Shown: piece after piece, positions 1 through 8,967 of the stretch
Position numbering within the stretch: the stretch's first letter is position 1
Layout: the number at the start of each line of letters is the position of its first letter
NCBI RefSeq assembly: GCF_002305875.1
Contig: NZ_CP022098.1
Location: 3,286,001 to 3,350,000, forward strand
Reading direction: 5' to 3'
DNA from: Cystobacter fuscus
GTDB lineage: Bacteria > Myxococcota > Myxococcia > Myxococcales > Myxococcaceae
DNA: 64,000 nt
Notes under the pieces: generated by a model
Databases searched by the model: none
Told to the model about the DNA's origin: nothing
Seen by the model: only the letters and a program-made list of their open reading frames with translations
Made by a program: the position numbers and the translations under genes

Positions 1-87
1 CACGGCCATGGGAAGAGTCCGCAGGCGCTCGCGTTCCTCGGAGGAGAGCGGATCCTCCCCGCGCAGGAAGTGCTCCAGATGCCTCAC
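1..87 (-). CDS. Possible 5' end of a gene leaving the left edge
   Basis: Read on the minus strand, a GTG at 87 opens 29 codons that stay open to the window edge, giving a peptide starting (M)RHLEHFLRGEDPLSSEERER. The charged composition looks like real coding sequence, but no domain is visible in so short a piece and no family can be named. It lies just beyond the GST remnant. Low confidence; the next bases to the left would settle it. Confidence 0.25.
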   Translation of the reverse strand, partial: MRHLEHFLRGEDPLSSEERERLRTLPMAV

Positions 88-113
88 TCACTCGCCCGCA
101 TGAAACGGCGCGG

Positions 114-356
114 TCATTGGGGGAACCCGGGGATGCCTTCTTTCGCCAGCGCGCGCTCCACGGCCGGGCGCGCGAGCACGCGGCGGGCGTGTGCGCTCCA
201 GGCTGGCAGTCTGGCCACGTCCTCGCCGATGAGCGCGGCCCAGCGCCAGAAAACCAGCAGATACGGGTCCACGATGCTGTAGCCACCGGGCACGGCCCAG
301 TCGCGTCCGTCGGCCAGGATGCGCTCGAATGTGGGGAGCGCTCGGTACCTCCACAC
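114..356 (-). pseudogene. Glutathione S-transferase C-terminal fragment
   Basis: About 80 codons encode only the alpha-helical C-terminal part of a GST, with the stretch ADGRDWAVPGGYSIVDPYLL and the downstream helix WSAHARRVLARPAVERALA, ending in EGIPGFPQ. A whole GST is roughly 200-230 residues. The thioredoxin-fold glutathione-binding half is missing. Upstream, on the opposite strand, it runs straight into a LysR remnant, so the two probably derive from a divergent regulator/GST pair collapsed by deletion. No function is expected. Confidence 0.7.
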
Positions 357-967
357 CGTCCGTGGTTCGAACGCTGGCGGCGCTGGAGGCGCAGCTCGGC
401 GTGCGGCTGTTCAACAGCACCACGCGGTGCGTGGCACTGACGCCCGAAGGCCAGCGCTATCTCGACGACACACGCGGTGTGCTGGCCGCCTCATCGCTGG
501 TGGCGCTGCCGCTGACGACACTGCGTCACGTGGTGGTGGCCAGCCCGGCCTTGCTCGCGGCACACGGCGCGCCGACGCATCCACGCGCGCTGCGCGGCCT
601 GCCCTGCGTGCGCATATTGCCCCACGGCAGGGTCGGTTGGCATTTCGTCGACGCTGACGGCGCCACGCTGCGGGTGCCGGTGGAGGGCGGTTTCGACGTC
701 AATCACATCGCCACGGCGGTGGAAGCCTGCGTGGCGGGGTTGGGCTTCGGTCAGTTTTTGTCGTACCAGGTGGCAGAGCCACTGCGTGCAGGGCGACTGC
801 GCCTGGTCCTCGCCGACTTCGAGCAGGCACCGCGGCCCGTGCATGTCGTCTATCCCCACGCGCGACTGCTGCCGCTGCGCACCCGGATGTTCGTCGATGC
901 GCTGCGGCGGGCGCTGGCTGGATTTGATCCGCTGGCGGATGTACCCGTGACGCGCAGGTCGGTTTGA
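329..967 (+). pseudogene. LysR-family regulator, internally deleted remnant
   Basis: The frame contains the end of a LysR winged-helix domain (TLAALEAQLGVRLFNSTTR, then LTPEGQRYLDD) and a C-terminal substrate-binding part (from LRHVVVASPALLAAHG to the end). The first HTH helices are absent. Between the DNA-binding domain and the effector domain roughly 80-100 residues are missing, because LAASSLVALPLTTLRHV joins them directly. An intact LysR protein is about 300 residues; this is about 212. It overlaps the GST fragment head-to-head, which fits one deletion that removed both gene starts. Confidence 0.7.
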
Positions 968-1224
968 TCGGCGAGGCGCTCGTCGCCCTGGATTGGATGG
1001 CAGGTGCGAGCCTGACCCCGGCGCGAGCACCACCCCAGGGCGCCTGAGGCAGGGCGCCCCGCCTGGGGTACGCCCGGTCTCTCGCTCTCTGGGGTCCCCG
1101 GAGTTCTGGACGTGTCCAGCACTCGGGCCTACACATCCGGCACTCCCTCCTGGCGGGCAATTCCCCCACCCGCTCCAGGGGGGAATTCCCGTGGCGGGAC
1201 TCGTGTCAGTGCCGCCAGCTCTCC

Positions 1225-3384
1225 ATGCCTCTCCCTCCCCGCTCCCGTGCTCCGCTGGCCCGCTCGACGCTCATCAAGATGGGCGTGCGTATCGCGGTGG
1301 TCATCGCCCTGACGACCTTCTTCAGCTACCTCCACATGTTCCACACGCTGCGCACCGAGGCGCTCGCGCAGCTGGAGCAGCATGTCTCGGAGCGCAGCCA
1401 GCGGGAGGAGGCCATCTTCCTGCTGGCCGAGGACAACCTCGCCGTCCTCAGGAAGGCCCTGGGGGATCGCATCCGGACCCTGGGCCCAGGGGACGTGGGC
1501 GCGCGCTTCGACAGTCTGTTCGTGCGGCTGCCCGACGGCTCGGTCCGCAGCCGTCCCGAGAGCTTCGATGGCACGAGGGCGCCAGGCGTCTTCGTCCCCC
1601 GGGGCGTCACCCTCGACGAGGACCTGCGCCGCTGGTTGCTGGCCTCCTATGACGTGCTCTCCTGGTACGGGCCCGCCTTCCACGTCCGCTTCACGGACAC
1701 CTTTGTCACTCTGCCCGGGGGGCCGATCATCCTCTACTGGCCCGAGCGCCCCACCTGGGTCCTCGACGCCGAGCCCGGTTTGATGGTCACCGATCTGGAG
1801 TACTTCGCCACCAGCCTGCCCAAGAACAACCCGGAGCGGCGGACGATCTGGTCCGAGCTCTACCTGGATACAGTCAGCGGCAGATCGATGACCTCGGTCA
1901 CCGCTCCCCTGGACCTCGACGGCCGGCATGTCGCGGCGCTCAGCCAGGACGTGCTCATGGAGGAGCTGAGGGCCCGCACCGTCAACGACCACCTGCCCGG
2001 CACGTTCAACGTCATCTTCCGCGAGGACGGCAAGCTCATCGCCCATCCCGAAATGGAAGAGGACCACCTGCGGCGCATCGTCGAGCGGGTGAAGGCCCGT
2101 CAGCCCGGGCAGGCCGTGCTGGAGCTGCCGGAGCGTAACCAGTACCTCGCCATGGGACAGCTGCGGGGCCCTGGCTGGAGCTTCGTCACCGTGCTCCCCG
2201 AGAGCATCGTGACGAAGCCCGCCCTCCAGGCCGCCCGCTACGTGCTGCTGCTCGGCCTCGTGTCGCTCGTCCTCGAGCTGGCCATCATGGCCTGGGTGCT
2301 CAGGCATCAGATCACCCATCCGCTGGTGGCCTTCACCCAGGCCACCGACCGGGTCGCCTCCGGTGACTTCCACGTGGAGTTGGACACCTCGCGCAACGAC
2401 GAGCTGGGGCAACTGGCCCGCTCCTTCCAGCTCATGGCCGACAAGGTCCAGCAGCGCGAGCAGGCCCTGCGCGAGGCCAACGAGGGCCTGGAGCAGCGCA
2501 TCGAGGAGCGCACCCGTGAGCTCAAGGAAGTCCACACGCAGCTGGTGCAGTCGGCCCGCCGGGCGGGCATGGCGGAGATCGCCACCAACGTGCTGCACAA
2601 CGTGGGCAACGTGCTCAACAGCGTCTACACCTCGGCCCAGCTCGCCAAGGAGCGCATGGAGGGCATGCGCCTGGAGCACGTGGACCGCGTGGCCAACCTG
2701 CTCCAGGAGCGCCAGTCCGACCTCGGCACCTTCCTCTCCCAGGACGAGCGCGGCAGGAACGTCCTGCCCTTCCTGGGCAAGCTGGGTCAGAACCTGCTCG
2801 ACGAGCGCCAGGAGATCATCTCCCTGCTCGACGACGTGGGCCGCTACACCGAGCACGTGGGCGACATCGTCAAGGTGCAGCAGAACTACGCGCGCACGCC
2901 CCGGCTTCAGGAGCCCGTGCACCTGGCGGGGCTGGTGGAGGACGCGCTGCGCATCAACGCCGCCGGGCTCACCCGCCACCAGGTGAAGGTGGTGCGCCAG
3001 CTGGCCGACCTGCCCCCCCTGCTCACCGACAAGCACAAGACGCTGATGATCCTGGTCAACCTGATCAGCAACGCCAAGTACGCCATGGACGAAGTGCCTC
3101 CCGCCGAGCGGCTCCTCACCGTGAAGATGGAGCGCACCGCCAACGACCAGGTGCGCATCCAGGTGCATGACAACGGCATGGGCATCGCGCCGGAGATGCT
3201 CACCCGCATCTTCCAGTACGGCTTCACCACCCGGCGGGAGGGGCATGGCTTCGGCCTGCACTCCAGCGCCCTGGCGGCCCATGAGATGGAGGGCTCGCTC
3301 ACCGTCCACAGCGAGGGGCCGGGCCACGGAGCCACCTTCACGCTGGCGCTGCCCTATCTCGCGGCGTCTCAACAGGCGGTGTGA
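1225..3384 (+). CDS. Membrane sensor histidine kinase with periplasmic sensor domain and HAMP
   Basis: A 719-residue sensor kinase. A first membrane segment lies at about residues 18-35, a large extracytoplasmic Cache-like region follows, a second membrane segment lies at about 338-358, and then HAMP and a short coiled coil. The phosphoacceptor box is ATNVLHNVGNVLNS with His458, the variant seen in kinases of the HPK4-like type rather than the usual HE motif. The ATPase domain has an N box (NLISNAKYA, about 612), DNGMGI at about 649 and GHGFGLH at about 675. There is no receiver domain and no adjacent response regulator, so the partner is unknown (orphan kinase). The signal sensed cannot be read from the sequence. 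Confidence 0.9.
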   Translation: MPLPPRSRAPLARSTLIKMGVRIAVVIALTTFFSYLHMFHTLRTEALAQLEQHVSERSQREEAIFLLAEDNLAVLRKALGDRIRTLGPGDVGARFDSLFVRLPDGSVRSRPESFDGTRAPGVFVPRGVTLDEDLRRWLLASYDVLSWYGPAFHVRFTDTFVTLPGGPIILYWPERPTWVLDAEPGLMVTDLEYFATSLPKNNPERRTIWSELYLDTVSGRSMTSVTAPLDLDGRHVAALSQDVLMEELRARTVNDHLPGTFNVIFREDGKLIAHPEMEEDHLRRIVERVKARQPGQAVLELPERNQYLAMGQLRGPGWSFVTVLPESIVTKPALQAARYVLLLGLVSLVLELAIMAWVLRHQITHPLVAFTQATDRVASGDFHVELDTSRNDELGQLARSFQLMADKVQQREQALREANEGLEQRIEERTRELKEVHTQLVQSARRAGMAEIATNVLHNVGNVLNSVYTSAQLAKERMEGMRLEHVDRVANLLQERQSDLGTFLSQDERGRNVLPFLGKLGQNLLDERQEIISLLDDVGRYTEHVGDIVKVQQNYARTPRLQEPVHLAGLVEDALRINAAGLTRHQVKVVRQLADLPPLLTDKHKTLMILVNLISNAKYAMDEVPPAERLLTVKMERTANDQVRIQVHDNGMGIAPEMLTRIFQYGFTTRREGHGFGLHSSALAAHEMEGSLTVHSEGPGHGATFTLALPYLAASQQAV

Positions 3385-3448
3385 CGTTTGGCTGGTCACG
3401 AAGTCGCGGTTTGGAATAGAACTCCAAGCAAAGCAAAAGCTGTAGGCG

Positions 3449-3769
3449 GTGGCACTCTCGCGATGCGAGCTGCTGGGGCAGTGCGAGGCGCTATGGACAT
3501 TCATGCACCGTGAGGACGTGCCCGCCACCAACAACCATGCGGAGCGGCTGCTGCGCCATATCGTCTGTATGCGCAAGGTGTCCTTCGGCACCAAGAGCCC
3601 CGAAGGCAGCCGCTTCATCGAGCGCATTCTCACCGCCGTGACCACACTGCGGTTGCAGAACCGTCCCGTTCTCCCCTTCCTCACTCATGCTGTTGAGTCC
3701 TGGCTGCATGGCCACAGCGCGCCCTCTCTGCTGCCCTCTGCTTACCCGCCACTTCATGCTGCTACTTGA
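3449..3769 (+). mobile_element. IS66-family transposase C-terminal remnant
   Basis: This frame gives the end of an IS66 TnpC transposase: NNHAERLLRHIVCMRKVSFG followed by EGSRFIERILTAV, with the DDE glutamate region preserved but the rest of the protein (about 400 residues) absent. No terminal inverted repeats were recognised on either side. It is a dead fragment. It lies immediately upstream of a truncated DUF2381 gene, so insertion and later deletion of the element probably removed that gene's 5' half. Confidence 0.75.
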
Positions 3770-3808
3770 CGGGCGCCTTCATCCCCTAACGCGTGGACGC
3801 GTACGACG

Positions 3809-4354
3809 GTGCGCTTCGCGGATGGCGCGGCACCGGCGAGCGCGAGCTTTTGGCTTGTGGGCCATGCTGCAAGGGGAACGCGCCGCGTGGAGGTGTTCCG
3901 CCAGCCACGCCCGCCTGAGGTGCTCAAGAAAGAGAGGGACGAGGCACAGGCCGAAGCGCGCCGGTGCCAGGAGGACAACGTTCGCTCGTATGTGAGGGAG
4001 CAGCCGGCCAACGCGCTGCGGCTCGATGAAGCATGGAGCTACAGCTACACCGGCAAGGGCGAGACCCGCCCGACAAGCGTGGCTGTGCGGCTGGGCCTCT
4101 CCAACCCCGGCGCTGAGCCCTGGACGCAGGCGGGGGCTGCGTTGGTGGACTCGACGGGGGAAGAGGTGGAGCTTGCCCGGTGGCAAGAGTCACCCATTCC
4201 CGCGAATGGTGCCGGTGCCGTCGTGGTGGGCATAGAGAGGGCGCCCGCGCAGCTCGGCTGCCCCTGTACCCTCAAGCTGTGGGAGGCAGGAGGGCCGCGC
4301 ACTGTCACTCTCGGGAACGTCACCTTCCAGGTGGTCCACAATGCGGTGCCCTGA
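3809..4354 (+). pseudogene. DUF2381-family protein, 5'-truncated
   Basis: The peptide matches the C-terminal half of the myxobacterial DUF2381 paralogue family: a GHAARGTRRVEVFRQPRPPE segment, a charged coiled coil (LKKERDEAQAEARRCQEDN), then a beta-sandwich-like end with WTQAGAALVDSTGEEV and LWEAGGPRTVTLGNVTFQ. Family members are usually near 290 residues with a secretion signal; only about 180 remain and no signal peptide is visible. An IS66 remnant lies directly upstream. The function of the family is unknown to me. Confidence 0.7.
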
Positions 4355-4381
4355 GCACGGCCACCGCGAGCCGTGCCGGCC

Positions 4382-5137
4382 TCAAGGGGCTGCGCGCCCG
4401 CCGATCACCGGGAAGCGCTCATAAGCCCGCAGGAGCGCGTCCAGGTGGGTAGGGTTGTCCAGGTCGAGCGGCGCATCGGTGAGCTGCACAACCCACCCTC
4501 CCGATGCCGTGCGCCGAGCCCGCGTGAGCAGCTCGGCATCGCGAGCAGGATCCGGGAATCCGATGGCCTTCGCGGCAGCGGCAGACCAGTAGTTCAGCCA
4601 TCCGAGGTAATAGGGAATCTCGGGCGAGCGGATGTGCTCGAAGAGCTTCAGGGCGGGCAGCCCCCGGCGTGGGGACGGCGGCCCTTCCAGCGTGGGTGCT
4701 GTCTGATACGCAATGTCCACCGCGGCGTCGTGTGGCGTCGCACGCCCCCAGAACGCGTGTGTGCCCTCCGCTACGCGCTCCAGCATCTCCGCCGCTGCCG
4801 CGATAACCGCCGCATCTAGCGGCAACTTCGCATGGACTTCAAACAGGGCCTGACCGCCAGGGCTGAAGAGTCCCGAGCTTCCCCTCCCCATAACCGTCAC
4901 GGGGTAACTCTCGTCCCCGTTGCACACAAGAGGGAAGCCCCCGTCCTTAATCTTTTCTACGAGCCACGCGTCGCGCTGTGGCAACGCAGCAAGCCGTCGC
5001 CCCCCGGTAACTCGCCACTCTAGACGCAAGCCGGGGAGCGCCTTTTCCATCCCATGAACGGCAGCGAGTGTGCGTTTGTCGTCACCCACGAGCGCAGGCG
5101 CGTAGACGGTCAGAACGAGGCGATTTTGGGTGGTCAT
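4382..5137 (-). CDS. DUF5953/Imm52-like protein, candidate immunity protein
   Basis: About 251 residues, no signal peptide, so cytoplasmic. The C-terminal segments PEIPYYLGWLNYWSAAAA, GFPDPARDAELL and WVVQLTDAPLDLDNPTHLDA are hallmarks of the myxobacterial DUF5953/immunity-52-like family. The ATG at 5137 overlaps the stop of the upstream lipoprotein gene as ATGA, which favours it over the ATG at 5146 and implies translational coupling. Position and family suggest that it neutralises the nuclease-like C-terminal domain of the upstream protein. That role is inferred from context. Confidence 0.65.
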   Translation of the reverse strand: MTTQNRLVLTVYAPALVGDDKRTLAAVHGMEKALPGLRLEWRVTGGRRLAALPQRDAWLVEKIKDGGFPLVCNGDESYPVTVMGRGSSGLFSPGGQALFEVHAKLPLDAAVIAAAAEMLERVAEGTHAFWGRATPHDAAVDIAYQTAPTLEGPPSPRRGLPALKLFEHIRSPEIPYYLGWLNYWSAAAAKAIGFPDPARDAELLTRARRTASGGWVVQLTDAPLDLDNPTHLDALLRAYERFPVIGGRAAP

Positions 5138-6125
5138 CGTTTGCATCCCGTGACGACGATCCTGAGGGAGGGAACAACAGCGAGCAGCGCTTCTTTGTGC
5201 GCTTGGGTGCTCACCCCAATGATGAAGTCATATCCACACGCCGCCGCAGCTTTTCGCTCCTTTTCTATTTGCTCCAACTCCTTCTCAATCTCCCGATCCC
5301 GGATATAGTCAGGATACGTGTCGAATTGATGGGTCTTGATTTCCCACAGCACACGCACGCCGACTTGCAGCGCATCGAAGCTCACGCCGCCCACGAGCAC
5401 ATCCATTCCGGGATAGCGGTTAGGCGGAAACTGATCGGCGCACTTGTTATGCGCGTCATCCTTGCCCGCGTGCGGTTCCGGGATGGGTTCGCACCTGGGG
5501 CGATCTCGCTCCGTGACTTCGGGTGGCTCCAGAGGAGGGAAATCCGGCCCTGTTGGCTCCGGCTTGGGCCTTTTTTTCGGCGAGGGCTTCGGCGGGGCAG
5601 GCTTCGTTACAGGCACGGGCTTCACTTCTGGCACGGGGCGCGTTACAGGCACGGGCCGCGCTTCCGGCACCGGCCGCGTCTCCGGCAGCGTAGGCGGTGG
5701 CCGAACCTGGGGACGGCCCCTCTTCTCCGCGTAAGTATCCAACGCTTCTTTGATGGCGAAGCCCACCACCACAACGCCCGCCACAACTACCGCTCCCACG
5801 ATGATCTCAGGTGCCGCCAGCACGCAGACCCCGACCCCGAGTCCCATGGCAGCGGCACCCGCAGAGGCAATCGCGCATCTTCCCGTGGGGTCGTGAAACT
5901 CGATCCGGTCATGGTCGAGGGCGTGATAGCACCGCTCCGCCAGCACGGGCCAGGGCTCGGAAGCCTCCTGAACGGCGCACCGCCCCCGTCCGTCCAGGGC
6001 AGCGTCGCCGCTCGCTGGAGGTTGGCGAGCCTCGGGTCTCGGGCCGCTGACTCTCGGGGGCTCGGCGCTGACGTAGCGCAGGCTGAGACGTAGAGCAGCA
6101 GGGCGATGCACGCTCGGAAACGCAT
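5134..6125 (-). pseudogene. DUF6310 lipoprotein, toxin-like, apparent frameshift
   Basis: From the ATG at 6125 the first frame gives a lipoprotein signal (MRFRACIALLLYVSAC) and LANLQRAATLPWTDGG. At a run of five C on the plus strand (5983-5987) the coding continues in another frame as GRCAVQEASEPWPVLAERCY. It then has a hydrophobic segment, a Pro/Arg/Lys-rich linker with repeated RPVPEVKPVPV-type units, and a C-terminal domain with MDVLVGGVSFDAL, LWEIKTHQFDTY and ACGYDFIIGVS. The D...E-x-K arrangement looks like a PD-(D/E)XK nuclease fold. The run needs one base more or two fewer to restore one frame. Either it is disrupted, or the assembly has an error, or slippage occurs. Layout (lipoprotein, C-terminal enzyme, downstream immunity gene) resembles exchange-delivered polymorphic toxins. 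Confidence 0.65.
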
Positions 6126-6835
6126 GTCGACGTCCTCCAATACATTCAGGACCTGGCGAGTCCTGGTGGGGCCGTTCGCAGCATGCCAGCGCGCTCCGAC
6201 AGCAACGAACGAGCACGAGCGGAGAGCGGCACACGGCAGCCGCAGTTCGGGCCAGGGGCGAGCGCCAATGCAACCGACATCCCATGCTCGGGCACGGTGC
6301 GGGCTCCAGGGCACGAGGTTTCAGCGCCCCGCCTCCCTGGGTCGGGGGCGGGTGCTGACAGCTCCCCGTCCTGGAAGTCACGAAGCGTCTTCCGCAACAG
6401 GAGTGAGCAGGCGCCCCAGCTCACAACAGCCGAAACGCGGTCAAGGACGTAACGAGCATGGCAACAACCCCGGGCCAGTGTGGAGGGCAGCAACGGCGCC
6501 AGTGTCCGGGGCCCGGCATGTGAGGCTCGGAGCGGTGGGGGTCGCCATGGCACGACGGCGTCCACGGCGGGCACCTTGGGCTCGGTGGGGGCCGCCGGGG
6601 GCCTGGCAGGCACTTCGGGCTGGTGGGAGCCTCGGGGCTGGTGGTAGTAGGCTCGAGTATCGTCGCCAGAAGATGGATTCAGGGCTGAAGGGCTCGCCAC
6701 TCTCGCCCAGTGAGGGGTCCAAGGGGACCAAATCGGACGGACGCGCATGGACTCGCCCGGACAGATGGGCACCCCATTTTCAGAGGGAAAACGGAGGTGG
6801 GCCTCTGATCCCGAGGGAAGGCGGATCCGCCGTTA

Positions 6836-6860
6836 GCGGCTTCGATTCCCGCCGCTTCCA
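6836..6860 (+). other. tmRNA/tRNA 3'-end-like scar, possible attachment site
   Basis: The plus strand carries a T-arm-like sequence: a GCGGC / TTCGATT / CCCGC stem-loop followed by CGCTTCCA, closely resembling the usual 3' end of bacterial tmRNA genes. The base before the T loop is C instead of G, so the closing pair is broken. No D-arm, anticodon arm or tmRNA 5' half is seen upstream, so this is not a working RNA gene. Such 3'-end copies are typical left-behind or target sites of tyrosine-recombinase elements. A toxin/immunity pair sits next to it. Confidence 0.4.
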
Positions 6861-6942
6861 GTAGAGGTTGCTCGCCGCTCTGAGCCGAGCCTGCTCTGTC
6901 CTGCTCATCGTGGGAGGCGGTGCGCTCGTGCGCGCGGGCCGT

Positions 6943-6995
6943 GAGGACACCTTGCCGCGAGGTGTCCTCCCGCCCGTGCTTTGAGGCACGAGCGG
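6943..6995. terminator. Two adjacent hairpins downstream of the CotH-family gene
   Basis: A perfect 10-bp stem (GAGGACACCT, loop of 7, AGGTGTCCTC) at 6943-6969 is followed at once by a second, bulged stem (CCCGCCCGTGC / GCACGAGCGGG) at about 6970-6995. They lie just past the stop of the minus-strand CotH-family gene. Neither is followed by a clear T tract, so they may be RNA-stabilising structures or a weak terminator. Confidence 0.4.
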
Positions 6996-7011
6996 GAACT
7001 CCCCGGGGTCC

Positions 7012-8820
7012 TCAGCGCGTCTTCCAGGCTCCATCCTCGGCGCGCTCGTAGTGCTGGCCGTCCGGGAGCTTGCCGTAGAAGAGCGCGTCCTTCAGGCCTG
7101 ACACGGACTGGCCGTCGAAGAGGCCGAGTTCCCCCTCGGGTGAGAAGGTGAGCCCCAGCTCGGCGGCGGTCAGCCGCATGCGAGCCCCGGGGGCCAGCGT
7201 CCTCGCCGCGAGCACGGTGCCCACGCGTTTGCCGGCCTGCTCGCGAGGAGCCGCCGTGGGCTCGGCCTGGAGCAGGGCGGGGATGTTGCGCCGCAGGTTC
7301 GTGGTCAGCACCTGTCCAGCCAGATTCACGGGCGTGGTGCCTCGGTTGCGCAGCTCGACCCAGCCGGCCTTCGTGTCCAGCGCCTCCAGCACCACGCCAG
7401 GCTCGTGGGCCTCCATGCGCTCGAGTTCCTTCAGGATGAACGCGCGCCGCAGCCGGACGAACTCCTTGATGAACTCATCGCCTTCCTCGAACTTGGCGTG
7501 GTCCATATAGGGATCCAGGGCCATGTACGGCGCGATGACCTCGTGCAACTGGTCGATGTAGGGCCCCATGACCTCCATGGTGAAGAGTTCGCGCAGGGCC
7601 TTGTCCAGGCGGGCCTCCAGGCGAGAGCGCAGCTCGGGGTTCATCACGATGCGGGTGGCCAGGTTGGAGAAGACGGGCAGGTAGCCCGGGTGGATGCCCT
7701 TGCGAGCGCGGTAGCGATTGGCCACCTCGGGGTTGCCCAGGGTGAAGGAGTAGAGCGGCTGATCGTAGATGGGCACCAGGTCCGGGCCGCGTGCCATCTG
7801 GTACCACCAGCGCGCGTCCACGTTGTTGAGATCCCACGCGGCGTAGACCCAGCGCTTCGTCACATGGTCGTAGATGAAGTAGCTCTCCGAGTCCTCGATG
7901 TAGTTGTTGGCCATCAGCGCGTCCATGACCATGGAGCGCACGTAGCCCTCCAGGTCCATGGCGCGCGCGAGCGCCTGGGGCAGCTCGGGCTCGGGGGTGC
8001 GGTTGATGACGGCGAGCACCTGGTCCAGGGCCTCGTGGCCTTCCTTCTTCTCGTTGGTCTTCTTCAGCCAGTCTCCCTGATAGGGCACCTTCCAGGAGCG
8101 CGGCTTGAACTCGGTGTCCTTCCAGCCGGCGCGGTAGATGGAGGCGTCCTTGTCCGCGAAGTCATGGGCGCTCAGGAAGGACTTGTTGATCTGCTCGATG
8201 TCCAGGAAGACGCCCTCGGGCTTTCCGTTGAGGCTCAGCCGGACGAACTTCACCTTCGCGGCGGGCACCCGCATGGCGGCCAGCAGATCGAAGGCGATCT
8301 TCTCCGCCAGCATCGACGCGTCCGAGTAGCCGGCCACGAGGTTGAGCGAGGTGCGCCCCTCGAAGGGCGAGTCCTTCTCGAAGCTCACGTTCCAGCTCTT
8401 CTTGGGGAAGTCGCGTGCGGAGGCGCCCCGCAGGCGTGCCTTCACCGGGTAGTCGACGCCCTGGTAGCGGAAGATGGCGTCCTGCTCGGGCGTGTCCTTG
8501 TCCGCGTAGAACATCTCCATCACGCCGGGTGGGAAGATGAGCTCATACGCTTGCACGCTCTTCTGCACGGCGGGCAGGACGAAGGGGCGCTGCTCGTCGG
8601 GGACGGGCGGAGGTTTGTCCGTCGACGGAGGCGGAGACTCCGTGGGGGGCTCGCCGGTGGAGGGAGGAGGGGGTTGCTCGCTCGGTGGCGGACTTCCTGG
8701 CGTGGGTGAGGGCACCTGGAGGGAAGGACGGCCGTTCACCACGGGCATCGGCCCCCTCCCAGGGCCGCACGCGGAGGACACGGAGACCGTGACCAGACAG
8801 AAAAGACGCGCGATTTTCAT
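7012..8820 (-). CDS. CotH-family kinase-like lipoprotein with C-terminal lamin-tail-like domain
   Basis: From the ATG at 8820 the protein starts MKIARLFCLVTVSVSSAC, a lipoprotein signal, followed by a Pro/Ser/Glu-rich linker. The CotH domain follows: RLRGASARDFPKKSWNVSF, SDASMLAEKIAFDLL, GVFLDIEQINKSFL and AAWDLNNVD, the pattern of secreted CotH atypical protein kinases. The C-terminal 120 residues (TKAGWVELRNRGTTPVNLAG) look like a lamin-tail/beta-sandwich domain. The upstream longer open frame adds residues before the signal peptide and is rejected. Probably surface-exposed; its substrate is unknown. Confidence 0.85.
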   Translation of the reverse strand: MKIARLFCLVTVSVSSACGPGRGPMPVVNGRPSLQVPSPTPGSPPPSEQPPPPSTGEPPTESPPPSTDKPPPVPDEQRPFVLPAVQKSVQAYELIFPPGVMEMFYADKDTPEQDAIFRYQGVDYPVKARLRGASARDFPKKSWNVSFEKDSPFEGRTSLNLVAGYSDASMLAEKIAFDLLAAMRVPAAKVKFVRLSLNGKPEGVFLDIEQINKSFLSAHDFADKDASIYRAGWKDTEFKPRSWKVPYQGDWLKKTNEKKEGHEALDQVLAVINRTPEPELPQALARAMDLEGYVRSMVMDALMANNYIEDSESYFIYDHVTKRWVYAAWDLNNVDARWWYQMARGPDLVPIYDQPLYSFTLGNPEVANRYRARKGIHPGYLPVFSNLATRIVMNPELRSRLEARLDKALRELFTMEVMGPYIDQLHEVIAPYMALDPYMDHAKFEEGDEFIKEFVRLRRAFILKELERMEAHEPGVVLEALDTKAGWVELRNRGTTPVNLAGQVLTTNLRRNIPALLQAEPTAAPREQAGKRVGTVLAARTLAPGARMRLTAAELGLTFSPEGELGLFDGQSVSGLKDALFYGKLPDGQHYERAEDGAWKTR

Positions 8821-8967
8821 GAACGCGTTGCTTGAGCAAGACGGATGCCGGGTGGTGAAGGCGCGCACCGTCCAATGGCAGACGTCGCGGACCCGGACAT
8901 GGGAAAAGGCCTTGCCCGAGGAGAACTGAATTTCTCCCGACAGGGCGCTGGGATTCTTGTCCAGGGG

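Larger units (their letters stand above)
6126..7011. other. Gene-poor intergenic region
   Basis: About 885 bases lie between the toxin-like lipoprotein and the CotH-family gene. Several frames are open because of GC content, but none shows domain-like composition, a start with a convincing ribosome site, or a recognisable motif. What can be seen is a tmRNA/tRNA-3'-end-like sequence at 6836-6860 and a pair of strong hairpins at 6943-6995. The region may hold remnants of older genes that I cannot identify. Confidence 0.6.

Noticed and set aside
1033-1068. A terminator between the LysR remnant and the histidine kinase
   Set aside because: Nested GC stems (GGGCGCC/GGCGCCC and CCCCAGG/CCTGGGG) exist, but they exclude one another in part and no T tract follows.
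1129-3684. An 851-codon open frame on the minus strand
   Set aside because: It is antisense to the histidine kinase; the translation is a Val/His/Leu/Gln-rich string without domains, a usual shadow in high-GC DNA with strong third-position bias.
6760-6865. A functional tRNA or tmRNA gene
   Set aside because: Only a T-arm and acceptor-like end can be drawn, with a broken closing pair; the other arms and the matching 5' end are missing.
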